Counted from the stretch's first letter, positions 23,721-36,654 are shown. The stretch is 42,407 bases of DNA from Hemicentrotus pulcherrimus (GCA_003118195.1 BEXV01000527.1:167959-210365), one strand, 5' to 3'. Translations and numbers: made by a program. Notes: a model not told the origin generated them from the sequence alone.

Positions 23721-23756
23721 AAGAGAGAGAGGGAAAGAGAGAGAGAGAGAGAGAGA

Positions 23757-23788
<32 letters not shown>
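23681..23788. repeat. (GA)n microsatellite at the LINE 3' end
   Basis: The retrotransposon stop codon TAG itself opens a tract of about 105 bases of (AG)n with a few GGGAAAG interruptions. The tract may descend from the simple-repeat tail of the element. Confidence 0.9.
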
Positions 23789-24030
23789 CGTGTATTCGTT
23801 TGAAACAATAACACGACAATTTTTTTTTGAAGAGCTAACTAGGTTATTCCTAATGTTATCTCTTGTTTTGATAATTTCTTATGCCACTGTTTTTTAACAT
23901 TTGTATTTTATTGTTTTTGTTGTTTCATTTCATTTATAACTACACTCCAACTAATACAAGCACCTACATATTGAACAAGACCCAATAACCAGTGTTTTAT
24001 CTCTTTTTTTGAAATATAATTTTAGGAAAA

Positions 24031-24440
24031 ATGACATTTCCATATGTTTTGTACACAAATCACGAAAATGAGCGATTTTCGGCCGGGCTGACGTGCAAAG
24101 ACAAAAGGTCACGTGATTTTGTAACTGTATGTCCAATTTTCAAGATGCTCAAGACTCGAAAGAAAAAAAAAGGAATGAGCGGCGGGGCGCCATCAGTATG
24201 CGTTCCCGAACAATGGGATAATTTTAACGAAATTGTTACTCTTCATAATGTTCTCGAGAGCATGAGAGGGTTTTTTCGTGAGAAGTCGGAGATGTCATCA
24301 CCCGGTCGATTCTCCATCTTATTACCCCCACGGAGGAAGCCGCGGGAGGGCTACTTCAACCATATAGGTCACCCTCAGCTCCGGGGAGGGTCACCACCAT
24401 CACCCCCTAAGATCACATCTCCGTTGCCTAGCAACCACTG
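24031..24440. promoter_or_regulatory. CpG-rich segment with an X-box, possible promoter
   Basis: This segment is clearly richer in G+C and CpG than its surroundings and includes CGGCCGGGC, CACGTG and CCGCGGGAGG. At 24423-24435 it contains GTTGCCTAGCAAC, a full match to the RFX-factor X-box consensus (RYYNYY-N-RRNRAC). RFX sites are typical of ciliary and some neuroendocrine gene promoters. A forward open frame of 138 codons covers 24031-24447 but shows no recognisable domain and is Pro/Lys-rich, so I do not call it a gene. Promoter function and target gene are inferred only. Confidence 0.3.
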
Positions 24441-24459
24441 TCAATGAAACGGACTTGTG

Positions 24460-25574
24460 TCGGTGGTTGGTTTCAGAGTATTATTGTGGTTGAACTTCTT
24501 CGTAATAGCAAAGTGGAAAACGAAATATACTCATAATAAAATGCATGGGTAGGATACTGGGCGTTTATGAACCTCACCGAATTGTTAGTGAGGCCATTTC
24601 TCTGAAGAAAATTACCCGTACCTTTTGAGCATTGCCAGCCATGACTATTACGACTTAAGCGAGAATAGAGGATCCAGCCAACCATACGATGAGCAAGCGA
24701 CAATGAATAGGGCGCCTCGAGAATTTCTATTGTCAATCGGCGGATTTAGGACCTCAAGAGCGGTAACAAAACATGACAACTGCATGTAATGCTGCTGTTT
24801 ATACACAAAGTCGTGAAGCAAACACAAACTCATGAATATATTGAATTAACGTGCAGAAACTGAAGCCCGTGATTTCTTCTTCAAGTTTCACGCCGACGGC
24901 GTCTAATTCGGACTAACCTCACACCCATCCCAAGTTTGGTCTACCAGTATTCTTAGTCGATATCGATTAGCGAATCAGGGAAGCTTCTGTTTTCGAAATG
25001 TTATGATTTGTTTCGAGTAAGCAAGCCACATTGCTGAAGCATCACTGGCACGTATATATGGATGGCACAAAGGTAAGGGAACATGCCTCGTTTCATATTC
25101 GATGTTCTTAAAAAATACGGACCTTGGTCTGCATGCTTTGTATAAAGAAAATGTTATCAAATGATTAATTCTAAAGAAACTCTAAATCAATCCAAGAATA
25201 CATTTACTCCAGTGTGTAATAAAGATTATCTGTACAATAGGGTCACGATTGTTGTTTGAACAAAATCTAAATCAGTAATGATAATAATAAGTTTGCAGTT
25301 TATTGGTTGGCTTTCATCACATTCTGCAGATCCATACACGTTCTTAGTTCATCAATGACTATTAAAAGGGGTTACACGATCAAACATTGAATCTATCTGT
25401 TAAAGGAGTCACACCAAGAAGCAAAAGTGTTTTGAATTGTTGCAAAAATCATATCATTGCAAAGGGAAAGCCTTACTGATCAATTTCAACAAATTTCCTC
25501 TTCAAAATATGTTTTGGTCCCGCAGAAATCAACTTTCAAAAATGTTAGTTTTGAGATCCAGATTTACTGCCTAT
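24460..25574. other. Intergenic or intronic DNA, nothing recognised
   Basis: No conserved domain or convincing exon is visible on either strand up to the assembly gap. Confidence 0.45.
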
Positions 25575-25731
25575 NNNNNNNNNNNNNNNNNNNNNNNNNN
25601 NNNNNNNNNNNNNNNNNNNNNNNNNNNNNNNNNNNNNNNNNNNNNNNNNNNNNNNNNNNNNNNNNNNNNNNNNNNNNNNNNNNNNNNNNNNNNNNNNNNN
25701 NNNNNNNNNNNNNNNNNNNNNNNNNNNNNNN
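25575..25731. other. Assembly gap (157 N)
   Basis: A run of 157 undetermined bases. The open frames drawn across it are meaningless. The right flank begins with a GC-richer string, AGCTCGCTACGCTCG. Confidence 1.
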
Positions 25732-26398
25732 TCACTATTCAGAGCTCGCTACGCTCGTGTGTTTGGCTTACGTTCGGGGGCGCTTGGGGGTCTAAGAAGG
25801 GTCTTGAAAAATTGCATTTTACGCCTCTCCACGATATCTATATGATTTCTCAGCAAATTATTCATGTTTTTCAAGAGAAAATCTTTCCATCCATATGTAA
25901 TTTGTTCTAATTATCAGTTTTTAGAAAATTTTCTTTGTGTAGCTCCTTTAACAAGTTGCTATCATATTGCATGAGGCTGTAGCTGAAGAGGGTCGGGTGA
26001 ACACCCGTTCAATAAAACAATAGCTGCCGTAACAAAATCAACGAACGATGTGAAGCTCATAAGCTTGAAATATTTTTTTATTTTACTTTTGGCTAGCTGT
26101 GCTTTGGGGTAAGATTGCTGGTAGTTTAATACGATATCCCCCACGTCTCCGTCCCCAAACCAAAATGTTCCTCTCCGCCCCTCGTGTAGGTGTCAGATGA
26201 AAGCTTGTTCATGTTGCTTGGCCACCTGCTCTTTCTGTCAAACCTCATCATTATCAGCATTTTCCATTGTGTTGTATAAAATAAACATCGATTTGTTACT
26301 GTCATGACTCGTGTATATACAGCGAATAGGAAAGAGTTAATGGACCTGGCCGAAAGATCCATCATGAAATTATTGACAAGTGTGTATCATTATCTTCT

Positions 26399-26399
<1 letters not shown>

Positions 26400-26434
<35 letters not shown>
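26400..26434. repeat. (CT)n microsatellite
   Basis: A (CT)n tract of about 34 bases followed by GAACGAACGAA. Confidence 0.95.
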
Positions 26435-26435
<1 letters not shown>

Positions 26436-26939
26436 AACGAACGAATCACGGGTTCAAGGGGTCACTCATATACGAATGGACAGTCTAGCCTTGTCCTCGG
26501 AGTTTGACCTGCGTAAATCTCGATTTATATTCATTTTATCAAGTAATTAGTCCGGCCTTGCATTGAAGCTCGACCTACTTAAAATGGCGATTGGTTATAA
26601 TTTTCACCAACTAATTACAATTGTTTATTTTTTAATTCGCAGCTGTATATTTAACCATTGATTTTAATGGAGAACTTCAGCTTCTACTAATTTAAATCGA
26701 TTTTTGACCCACATGTACATGACCCCTTTATTATTTCAGATGTTAACCGTTTCGAGAGTTTGTAATTGCACTTGTGATGATGTATGAATAAAAACCATAT
26801 GAAATCGAGCATGATAATAGTTTGTTTAACGAACGTCCTGACACGTTATATGTTGGTTTTGATAGAACCATTCTAGTAATCGGAGCAAGAAATGGTTGAA
26901 GTATAAAGAGAGAAAGGAGAATAAGGCATGAATACTCAT

Positions 26940-27050
26940 TACCAGGTCCCTCGGAGAGGACCTAAAGCCGTTGGCCGTCTGGTTGCTTATTTACAAGCAT
27001 TTATGCTTTCTTAGCAGTCAGGTAAAATAACCACTACCTCCACTAGAATA
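26940..27050. mobile_element. Probable interspersed-element 3' end fragment
   Basis: The string GGTCCCTCGGAGAGGACCTA, followed by AAGCCGTTGGCCGTCTGGTT, GCTTATTTACAAGCATTTATGC and CAGGTAAAATAACCAC, matches my memory of the untranslated 3' end of an abundant non-LTR retrotransposon in sea urchin and related genomes. It contains short self-complementary pieces (GGTCC...GGACC, GCTT...AAGC). No ORF accompanies it. Family assignment is from memory and unverified. Confidence 0.4.
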
Positions 27051-27111
27051 GAGATAGAAGAGGAGAGAAATCTAGAGTGCATAGACGGAGAAAGAGCCAC
27101 AGTGAGAAATG

Positions 27112-27114
<3 letters not shown>

Positions 27115-27146
<32 letters not shown>
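27115..27146. repeat. (GA)n microsatellite
   Basis: A (GA)n tract of about 30 bases, ending in GGGG. Confidence 0.95.
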
Positions 27147-27149
<3 letters not shown>

Positions 27150-27150
<1 letters not shown>

Positions 27151-30100
27151 TCATGAAATAGCACAGAAACGTATCCTTTGTATCGTATTTTATATTAGAA
27201 GCATGAAAAGACGTTCCTCCTATTTTGGCAAATACAGCTGTAAAGGGACAAATTCAATAATATTCGGGTTTAACGACTGAGATTATGGATTCAACCGCTC
27301 TCATCGCTGGAGACCCGAACACGTGCAACACATGTCCCCATGGTAACGCACCACGCCGAATTTATATCAACAGGCAGATGTTGGCTTGGAGTTCAACGTG
27401 AGATTGGTTACCCTTTTACACACGCCAACTTCGAACTCGATTCATGTCGATGCAATGATATGTACATGTAGTGCGAGTGTAAGAATGCGAACCGTATTGC
27501 CCCTCACCCCTCTCCCATCCATGGTGTAGGATTTCAAGAAAGAAACGGTCTATTTTACATTATTTCCCCATGACAAAAAAGTGATTCCTCTTGCCCTTTT
27601 TCGGGATAATGACAAGTATAGCCTGCTTCCAGATAGAGGTGAAGTGAAACTTTACTGTACTTCCCTGGTTTAAATGAAATGTGTTGTATGGAGTCTAGAC
27701 AGGGTAAACTTATCCCGCTTTGTTCCTATACTTGAAAAGTTAGTTAAGTTAAATAAAAACAACAACGAACAAACAAACAAATTAAGTGAAAATTCCGGTC
27801 AGCAATTTTTGCGATTGGCCGACATTGGTCTTTAAGTGCCAAACATCCTGACAAGGATGAGGTCACCCAAACTCCCCCAATTTATCAAAGGCATGATAGA
27901 TTACATGTCTTTCAATATTCAAACGATAGCAGTGAATTAATACGCCAAAGTTAAAAGAGTGGACTCTATATCATGCCGAAATAATGTTTTATCGATTTCA
28001 AAAACCACCAAGACCAGTGCCTTTAATGATCATTGGACCAACATTGCAAAAACATGATCTTCAAATGGTCTCATTGACCAACATCGCGGAGACATGATGG
28101 TCAAAATCAATACACCATGTCTCATGGTCTTCAGATACTGACGGTGTTCAATACGGGTCCTTTTGTTTGAGCGCATGTTGGTGAAGCATAGGAAAAGGGG
28201 AACATCAAAACAATTGGCATGGACCATGTGTCAGACAAAACCAAACGACCATTAATCAATACTTGCTTCAATTCAATCAAGTTGACTGTATAAATATGAG
28301 ATGTACGTTCAACGCCCTATGTTGATGTCAAGCAAACATTACACCAGCTCATTAGGAAGTTTGTGGCGGGTGCGCACAAGTCAAAAATTCGATCAACTTG
28401 ATCTTGAATGTGGTAGTCTGCTGACTTTGTCTTTTGGGGACACCCGTTGTGGCGGTTTTAAAGAACAGGTTGTAGCGGTTTACGAGATCGAAATCTGGAA
28501 ATTATGTGTTTGGAGTGAGGAGAGTGAGACGGCAACTATCGGGCTATCCATTACCATGGCAACATTGGATTTAGCAGACACAGGTCCGTAATAAACCCTG
28601 GACTGAACGAAAATCTGACCCATGAACTTGTTTCACTTGTTGGTCAGACGACTCTCGCTCCAGTTGAAGGAGAAAGTAACATCCGGTAGGCTAATAGTTT
28701 TGACTCTCTTCAGCCAAAATGTTACTTTTATTTCTTTCTATATATTAAGATAAATTCTTCTCTTCTACACAAGTCATGATCATTTCGTCTGATTTTTTCA
28801 CCGTCTTTTTGTTTCCATTGTTCTCGGTTAGCACATGATATATTGCGATCGTTGCACATCTAATACGGCGTGCCCTAGTAATATCTAGCCGCTTTAATTT
28901 TATCTGCTGTTAAAATTCTCCTAATCTACACATGCTCATTTCGTCTCTAATTTTCCCCATCAAGTAGAGTCAAAATTTGAAATTTTGCACTAATGCACTA
29001 ATAATATGAAAGTTATAATCACCCCGATAATTATGATAATGATATGCTATGTACAGAACATGTTGGCATTCAGCACTAGTCTTAGGTTCATCTCTGTTCT
29101 CTTACTGTTCATGATAAGCAAGCTGCCCACCCTTCTAGAAATGATTATTTAATACAAATTGGAAAAAAAAGGAGAAATAACAGAGAAAAGCTATCAGCCG
29201 TATTTTTTTTCTCCATAAAAGCATATGATATCCTTTATTTTGTATTTCATATTGAATGCTTATTTTTAAATGTATTCATTTGTTTTTATTTAATAAATTA
29301 TTTTATGACATTTTTATTCATTTACTTATTTCATACATTTATATATACATCTTTTAATTTATTTTTTGTCAATGAATCTAATATTAAATTCGACTACTCC
29401 GAAAGATGAACAGAGCTGCAAAGTATTGTCCTTTCCAACTTCTGGAAAACGGGAAAAAGACCCCCGCCCCCTTCCCAGAAGACAGAAATACACTGCAGTA
29501 GTTTATGTTGTACCCTTATTTGAAACAAGAATAATTTGGGGTCGGTTCACCTATTGAGATATTCGTATTATTCTCTCATATTCTTTTTGTATGTTGTTCA
29601 CTTCTTCTTCATCTGCACTTTATTTAATTATTGTTAATTCGTCATCGCTTTCGAATGTATTGTAAACTATGTTTTCCCCATACAGTGTGTGAACTTTTTA
29701 TTACAGAATACCACCCCCCCCCCCATCTTGATTAGGATTGTTTTCCCGTGAGGACAATATACTATTTAACATACTTTTCTCTAAACGAAATAACACTTGT
29801 GGTTTTAAACAATCTCTGGATAGGTTTATTAATAGGGTAAGTTAATTTGGACTCAGATTCACACCTTCAGCTTAGAAAACAGTATTTCTTTAAATATTTT
29901 TGTCAGTCAATTGAACAAAGTTCTGTACTATATGACCGATGTTTCAATCAAATGTGTCAAATCTATCGAAAAAACCCTCCGAAAATATCGTAATAAGGGG
30001 AAACTGGTACCCCCGCTATATACGCAAGGGAACAAATGAAATGTTGATTTGGTGGCGTGGACCCACTTCGTATAATAGATCCATGCGTAGAAGCGGGAGG

Positions 30101-31130
30101 TTACTTCTGATAACAGCAAATGTTGATGTACTAAATCCGAAGATGAGTACATTTGTACACAGAATCACTTTGGGAAGGAGTGATGTGTGTCAATAGGGGG
30201 TCTGCCGGCAGTAAAATGGGAATGTGATCGTCTAGTCAATAGTCGAAATGTTTGCGCACTCTGTAAAGGCAAATAACCCGGCATCGAGTGCTTTGTGAAG
30301 ATCCTAAGATTTGATCCAGTATTGGTTTTTGTTACTGTTTGCTAAGTCTGTTAAGTATGAGTGCGCTCGTGTCATATTTTTTGTTCCATGCAACTGCCCT
30401 GTTCACAACAACAGACAGGTAAACATTTTCGTTGATGTTTTGTGCTCCAAACCTTAAAACTTGAATGCGTCAAGGAAAATATTCAGTGCATTTCTAATAT
30501 TCTGTGGACAGTAAAACCAAAAAGATACTACTCGTAGTATCTCTTTGATAAAACTAAAAACGAATCGGGCCTTGTAGCAGGAACGCAAAGATATGCTTAA
30601 GGGATACTTGTTTAAGACTGCAAATGACTTTAAATAGCATAGTTATTGTTCTTATTCTTATCTGCGACATTTCTAGTGCCCTTTAAGAACCTAAAATTGC
30701 TATGAAGGTAATTTTATACCTCAAAATGTGAATTTAGATTGAATACGATCCTACCACTTCAGCTCCACTTTCAAAAAAATGAGAAGCCTTAAATTAATTA
30801 ATTGATTAATAATAACAATTCACGTGCCGGCTGGTTCTACACGAAAAAGCCAACAAAAAGCCAATATTGGCATTGGATGGAATGAAATGACGGTATTACG
30901 CGCTATTTCACTTTTCAACGGCTGTTTCAAAATCACCAAATATTTGTAGATGCACCACAAATGTGAGAAATCGTTTTTATGGATATTTTAGCCGTCTCTG
31001 AACCGATACGATAAAAGAAAGATGATTTTGTCATTTAAATTCTTTTAAATTTTGGCACTCAGTTTTTCATTATCTTACAACAAATTATTTTGTGTAGCGC
31101 CCTCTGCAACATAACTCAACTATCCTATTA
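27150..31130. other. Non-coding DNA, nothing firmly recognised
   Basis: I looked for exons on both strands. The longest open stretches (28301-28591 and 29939-30196, both +) have mixed composition but no recognisable motif and no convincing splice sites. A diverged tandem pair of about 40 bases (TTGGACCAACATTGC... and TTGACCAACATCGC...) lies at about 28033-28110. An X-box-like ATTACCATGGCAAC is at 28550-28563, with weaker context than the one at 24423. Confidence 0.4.
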
Positions 31131-31155
31131 ATGTATATATATATATACATATGGT

Positions 31156-31210
31156 ATAGGACTGGTATATAATATATATATATTATATATATATTATATA
31201 CCAGTCCTAT
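31156..31210. repeat. Perfect 55-bp AT-rich palindrome
   Basis: Positions 31156-31182 are the exact reverse complement of 31184-31210, with one central base. The outer 10 bases of each arm are unique-looking (ATAGGACTGG / CCAGTCCTAT) and the core is alternating AT. It can extrude as a cruciform, and AT-rich palindromes of this kind are known to be prone to breakage and deletion. Confidence 0.95.
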
Positions 31211-31938
31211 CCGAAACCAAGCATGAGAAGTGTTCAAAGCATGAGCAGAAATATTAAGTGACTTTAATGTTATCTTTTTTTTCAAAAGAGGTATACATAA
31301 ATTGTGTTTGCTAAGCGATATGTTGATATAGGCCTACACGTGAGACACAAACTATTTCATAAGAACTTCGGGCCGAGAAATATTGGGGTAGGCCTTCTTT
31401 GTGAGCACTTCATGTTTTGAAAATACATTCAATTAACCATCATTATACCTTCACAGGCATATTGGTATCACATCTAATTATATCAAGAATCAATATGATT
31501 CTCGACTCTAGCGGAATAAAATAATAAGATGGTATTTGCTGGATGTGGTTGCTCAGTACTTTGCAAACTCTAAAGTCCCTTTCTCGCTTTTTGTCTCGTT
31601 AATGTGTATGTATGTTCTGTTTCTCTTTGCAATACCACCATACCCATGTGTGTGTGTGGGGGGGGGGGTCTGCACATCTAGAACAAAATGCCCCTTTTAA
31701 ATTTACAACGTTATTGGCTAAAACATTAAAATATCAGAAGATGGTTCGTTGTTTATTTACTTGTTTGTTTTTCTTCTTAGCTTTATTTTTATTTTTTACC
31801 AGTTGATTAACATAAAGTAAGTAAATGCCAGCTTCTCTTAATACTTCCTCCGCTGAAATCGCTTCCTTTTCTTATCAGTTATTTAAAATATGATGCCATA
31901 TGAAAAGGTTATAAAACTCAATTCCCGCATTTTAGGGA

Positions 31939-32056
31939 ACTCTCTCTCTCTCTCCCTCCCTCCCTCTTTTATGTATTTGTCTTGCTTCCTCTCTCTCTCT
32001 CTCTCTCTCTCTCACTCTTTCTCTGTCTCTCTCTCTCTCTCTCACTATTACTATCT
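31939..32056. repeat. CT-rich microsatellite
   Basis: Interrupted (CT)n blocks at about 31940-31968, 31989-32013 and 32024-32043, with further CT-rich sequence to about 32056. Open frames on both strands here are simple-repeat translations. Confidence 0.9.
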
Positions 32057-32169
32057 CTCTCCTCTTTCACAACAACTTTTTCTTCGTCTTCATCAGATAA
32101 ATCGATGTCGTCTGCCAAATAACCCTTGTCATTCGTTTTTAAAAACAGACGCCAAAATTGACTAGTCGT

Positions 32170-35055
32170 CAACATATTTCAAACATTAAGATGAAACTTG
32201 TACAATTATATACCATGTTATGCATACAATAGATCTTGGCAATAAATTAATTTGAATCATCTCTTTTTTTTGGTTGAATGTTGATTACTTTCGCTCAAAT
32301 CTCAATTTTAAATGCAACATTAATGTAAAATGGTCTAGAAATTTAGCCTAGTCCGCAATCAATCCATAAATGAAGGTAACAATTGACGTATGTCATGTAC
32401 CTGAGCAACAAAACACCCCGTGTAAAATACATTCATAAGTTGTTACAGGTGTCTTTTCTTGAAATTCTTTCTTCACTGATACTTATTTGAGGTCAAAACT
32501 AAACACCCACGCTTTTGGAATGCTCGAAAAGTACTTTGACAAAACAGCATATATTCCGAAAACATAATATACATGACACCTAAATGTCACAAAAACAACT
32601 CTGTATTGGACATGAATGTATAATGTTTTGAGAGGAAAAAACAGGTAGCGGATAAAAACACAAGTTCCCTCTGTAGGCAATAAAAATTAGCTATTCTGTT
32701 TTTCAATGCCCTTTTATAATCTCACACTTTGTCTCAATATGTCGTAAGAAAGGTGAGTATGACCTTGTCTAGCGTACATTGTCTAATGTAAAGGCAATTC
32801 TCATAGCGTTATAAACTTCCTCGAATGATGTATTTACCTTCCAAAGATTAATGTATTAATGGCTTTGAAATCATCAGTTACGGTGTAAGCACAAGTTGTA
32901 TTTTCGACAAGTGTCATCATTATGACGATGAGAAATCGGTTAATTAACACTAATTTATCGTACAAAAATGGTAAGATACTTTTGATATTTAGTTAACTAT
33001 TAATCATCGAAATTGTCATTATTTCTTCTTTACTTTATTTCTTGTATTTCTTTTGTTTTGTTTTTGTGTTTTGCTGATGTGGTTTTTAGGGGGACATTGG
33101 AAGAAATCAATATAACGAATGGGAAAGGGACATTTTTATTTTGAACCATGAGAGAGATGTGTTTAGACATTTATTTTGTTGTGCCAAATCTAAATTAAAA
33201 CGAAAGAAGCAATCAATACATCGTATAATAGACCATGTTTAAAATATGAGCTCATATTGTTGGAAAACCAGTGCACCAGTTGGCCTGCAATTTCGATTGC
33301 ATCCCCTTTCTTATATTCTTCGTCATACGGATAATATCGATTGAGCTACGTTGTTCTCTCCCCACTTCGCTAAGCACGCCTGGTTTTCAATAGAAAATTG
33401 ACGTATGGGCTCCACGCTTAAAAAGGTTTTAGGTCATTGTAATCCACCCTCCCCCACNCTCTCTCTCTCTCTCTCTCTCCCTCTATTTGTCTTTCATTCC
33501 TTACCATAATTTTTCAAATTTACCTGCTTCATTACGCCGGTAAAGTTCCATAGCAACATAACATGACCATGTATGCAATGTTCTCCACTGTAGAAAATAG
33601 AGATTGTAATTTTTGTCCAGTTATCTTAACGAAATCTGGTAAACCTAGGTATGATTTCCCAATTTGTAATGGTAAAATGGTGGTAAATAATCTTTCAGGT
33701 AAAGCAATTATTTATCTGAAGGATAGATATATATTTTCCTGTATTTTTTTAATCTAGCAATGGCACGTTCAAACGTAGTGAAATCATGTGTCATCAATGG
33801 TTGAACTAACCGCTTTTATTTTTATTCAAATATATCGATTGTCAAAATAGTCAAAAAATAATAAATGTTTCTTTCTTTTTCACTTTGACACAAAAGCAGA
33901 ATAAGAGGGCTCAAGGGGGTGGGGTGCTTTTTATCAATGTTCTACATACTATTTCACACATTGAAATGTAAAGGCTACTGCGCTTATGCTTTTCTATGAC
34001 TTGTCTATAACTTAAAAGACATTTCATTTATTTATGCGTATTTACCGATAATGTTTAGAATACAAAAAGACAACTTTAATAAATCGTTTGATCTCAGTTA
34101 GCTCATTAAAGGGGTAAAACGAATCCTTAAGAGGATGACGCCCCCGTAAATATCTTTTTAAAGAAACCTTCAGATGATTATTAAAGTTCGATCAGCGAAA
34201 TGAATATTTTTGGCCGATAGACAAGCTCCTTAGAAATAATGTCAGTGTCCTCGAAGCAACGAGGTGGTGGCATTATTCTAGAATTCACCTCATAGAAAGG
34301 TAAAAGAATGGGGCAGCGTGTGGGGCTTTAATGTTTTCAATGAGAGTCTATGTGGGATGATTGAATACCAGTTTCGGGGATGCTTGGTGAGCAAAATCAA
34401 TGGAACAATCGTAACTTGTGTTAGGAAGCCAAAATAGGGGGCTGACTGCAAGGAATCACGATCGATAAATTGTCCGCACTCCTTTTATGAATTACAAGTC
34501 CTAACCTATTCCACAAGCCAGATACCACCAGAAAACTACAACCGGTGACTCAGTAACTCTACACCGGGGCCTTAATTGCTTCGATCTCGTCTTTTTCACA
34601 TGGTTCCTCTATAAGGTCAAAAACTGCTCTTTGGATTGATGAACTTGCCGGATCTCAGAGTAACAATAAGGCCGGTAACAATCAGTATATCATTGCACTG
34701 TCAACATTACGTGAAATGAGAGGATTTGTTTGCACGCTTCGCCATCACCAAGACAGCACCGCAGCTGACTCCATGCCTTCAATGCGTCCGCTGCAAAGGC
34801 ATGGCGTTTAATCTCAGCCAAACGGATTTTAATTCATTTTTAGTTGACATTGCTGTATGGTGAAAACTGGCGTGCGAATGGACTTGGAATTATTTGACAG
34901 GAATTATTTGACAGATCTGATATTTTGGAGTAGCTTTTCATTAGGACGTCCAAGGTGATTAAGAAAGCTCTGCTGGACGTCTGTCATGTCTACTTTACGT
35001 TAAGCTGTTACTTCGACAACGCCACTGCTGTCATCTTTCTCTACACATTTTGAGA
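32170..35055. other. Non-coding DNA, nothing recognised
   Basis: AT-rich sequence with a short (CT)n tract at 33459-33480 and a single undetermined base at 33458. The stretch from about 34100 to 35050 is less AT-rich and more complex than its surroundings, but no open frame in it resembles a known protein. Confidence 0.4.
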
Positions 35056-35059
35056 ACAA

Positions 35060-35462
35060 ATCGCAATGAATGGACGAACATAACGTGATAATCTTGTCAC
35101 TCTTACGTAAAAGAGAAACACAAATAATTAATTTGATAAGTTTGGCATTGATTAACTACAACAAAAACAAATACCAACTTTTTCTTAACCATTTATGAGG
35201 TTGGTGATATACATGATATCGGAAGGTGTTCTGCGTTTCAACAGCGCTATCGTACTCAGCTCTGTCATATCTCGTTTCTCACTTCTCGAAATAGAATCAA
35301 GAGAAGAATATCGCTATGGACAGATGAACAGAAACTGATTGACTTGTGGCTCTTAATGTAAAAAGCGATACCTGATGAATCAATTTGATAAATTTGTCAT
35401 CAGTTATCACTTGACCACTGCGGAGGTTGACGATATCAGAAATGATCTGCGCTTCCACTGTT
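35060..35462. repeat. Diverged direct duplication (about 35060-35248 and 35312-35462)
   Basis: The two segments share an ordered set of landmarks: ATCGC(A/T)ATG..., GATGAAC/GACGAACA, TTAxGTAAAA, AATTTGATAA(G/A)TTTG, (C/A)ATTGATTA-like text, GAGGTTG(G/A)(T/C)GATAT, and TCTGCG(T/C)TTC at the end. Identity is moderate and there are insertions in the first copy. On the minus strand the second copy is open for about 50 codons (VEAQIISDIVNLRSGQVITD and on). The first copy is broken by stops, so I do not call it coding. Confidence 0.5.
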
Positions 35463-35723
35463 GAATCCCAACCATGTCAATATCTCCTTGGTGAGGTTTG
35501 ATTGTAGAGCCTTTCTTCACCGTGTTTTCCAACGATCTTGTTGTCTGAGGACGAAGTATCACAAGCATGTCAGCCGACGTTCACACCAACAGACTGGCCA
35601 AACTAAAAACTCTTGCCAAGGTATGAAGAAAAGTAGGATCGAGGTCTTGTAATGTAAGATCCCCGGTAGAAATAAAATGATGTGAGACGCAAAAAGTTTA
35701 GCATGCGAGAGAAGGATAATGGC

Positions 35724-35762
35724 AGAAAGAGAGAGAGAGAGAGAGGGTGGGGTGGGGGTGGT
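35724..35762. repeat. (GA)n and G-rich tract
   Basis: A short (GA)n run followed by GGGTGGGGTGGGGGTGG. Confidence 0.9.
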
Positions 35763-36654
35763 GATATATTAGAAGAAAAATAAAAACAGAAGAAAAGTGA
35801 CAGAAAGGCAAAATTAGAGATGGGGATAAGAAAAGTGGATTAGCGATGACAGAAAGAGAAAAGAAAACAAGGTTAGAATGATAAAAATTACAAACAAACA
35901 CAAGTTAGAGCTGCTTTCAAAGTTGTTCAAACAAGTTCTTCTTACATACAGGTTATTGTAATAACTTTGTTGAATTCAAGATACTATTTCATGCTACTGT
36001 TGACAATAATTTGCCTAAATGCTACCGAAATGTCACGATTTAATGCATTTTCTCAGGATGTTTGGGTTACAAGCTTCGTGTGGGTCTTTACGCTGCGGCT
36101 ATATCTCAATTCTCAATGTGCTACGGGCATGTTTCGTTTCATGTTAGTACTTGGAATCAAATTCATCCTGACATTTTGACTTCCAAAATTCCTCGTAGGG
36201 CTGCTGTAATTTGATTTCCAAATTATGACTGGTAGAACATTAGATTGAGTAACTGCCGTCCCCGGGCCATTATGAGGGGGGGGGGGCACACACAGAGACA
36301 TATGTTGAATTTGTCTTGTCTCATAATTGTAGCAAGTTTACTTAATCAGTTTGTGATGATTCCAATGAATGTATTTACGGGTCTGGATGAAATAGGGTCA
36401 TGATGATTAGAGTTTAGACCGAAGGAACATTCATCCACTTTACATCGTTTTTGTCATGCAGTGGTTTCATTCTTCGTCAATTCAGTATAGCACTCCTTTT
36501 CTCTCTCAACAGCTTGCACCGAAGTTTTAATTATTCTCTCATTATAATGAAGGGTTCATGCGTTTGAATGAAATGGGGATACTAGGACCAAAGTCATTTC
36601 AAACTTTCTAATTTTTCTTTCATTTACCATGCATTGAATCAATATATCACAATT

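Noticed and set aside
24031..24447. 138-residue forward open frame
   Set aside because: Lys/Pro-rich without domain resemblance; openness is explained by local GC-richness. Kept only as a possible promoter region.
25437..25910. 157-residue open frame across the N gap
   Set aside because: It is open only because undetermined bases cannot show stops.
28301..28591. 96-residue forward open frame ending near an X-box-like ATTACCATGGCAAC
   Set aside because: No family match and no clear splice sites; the X-box consensus is loose enough to occur by chance every few kilobases.
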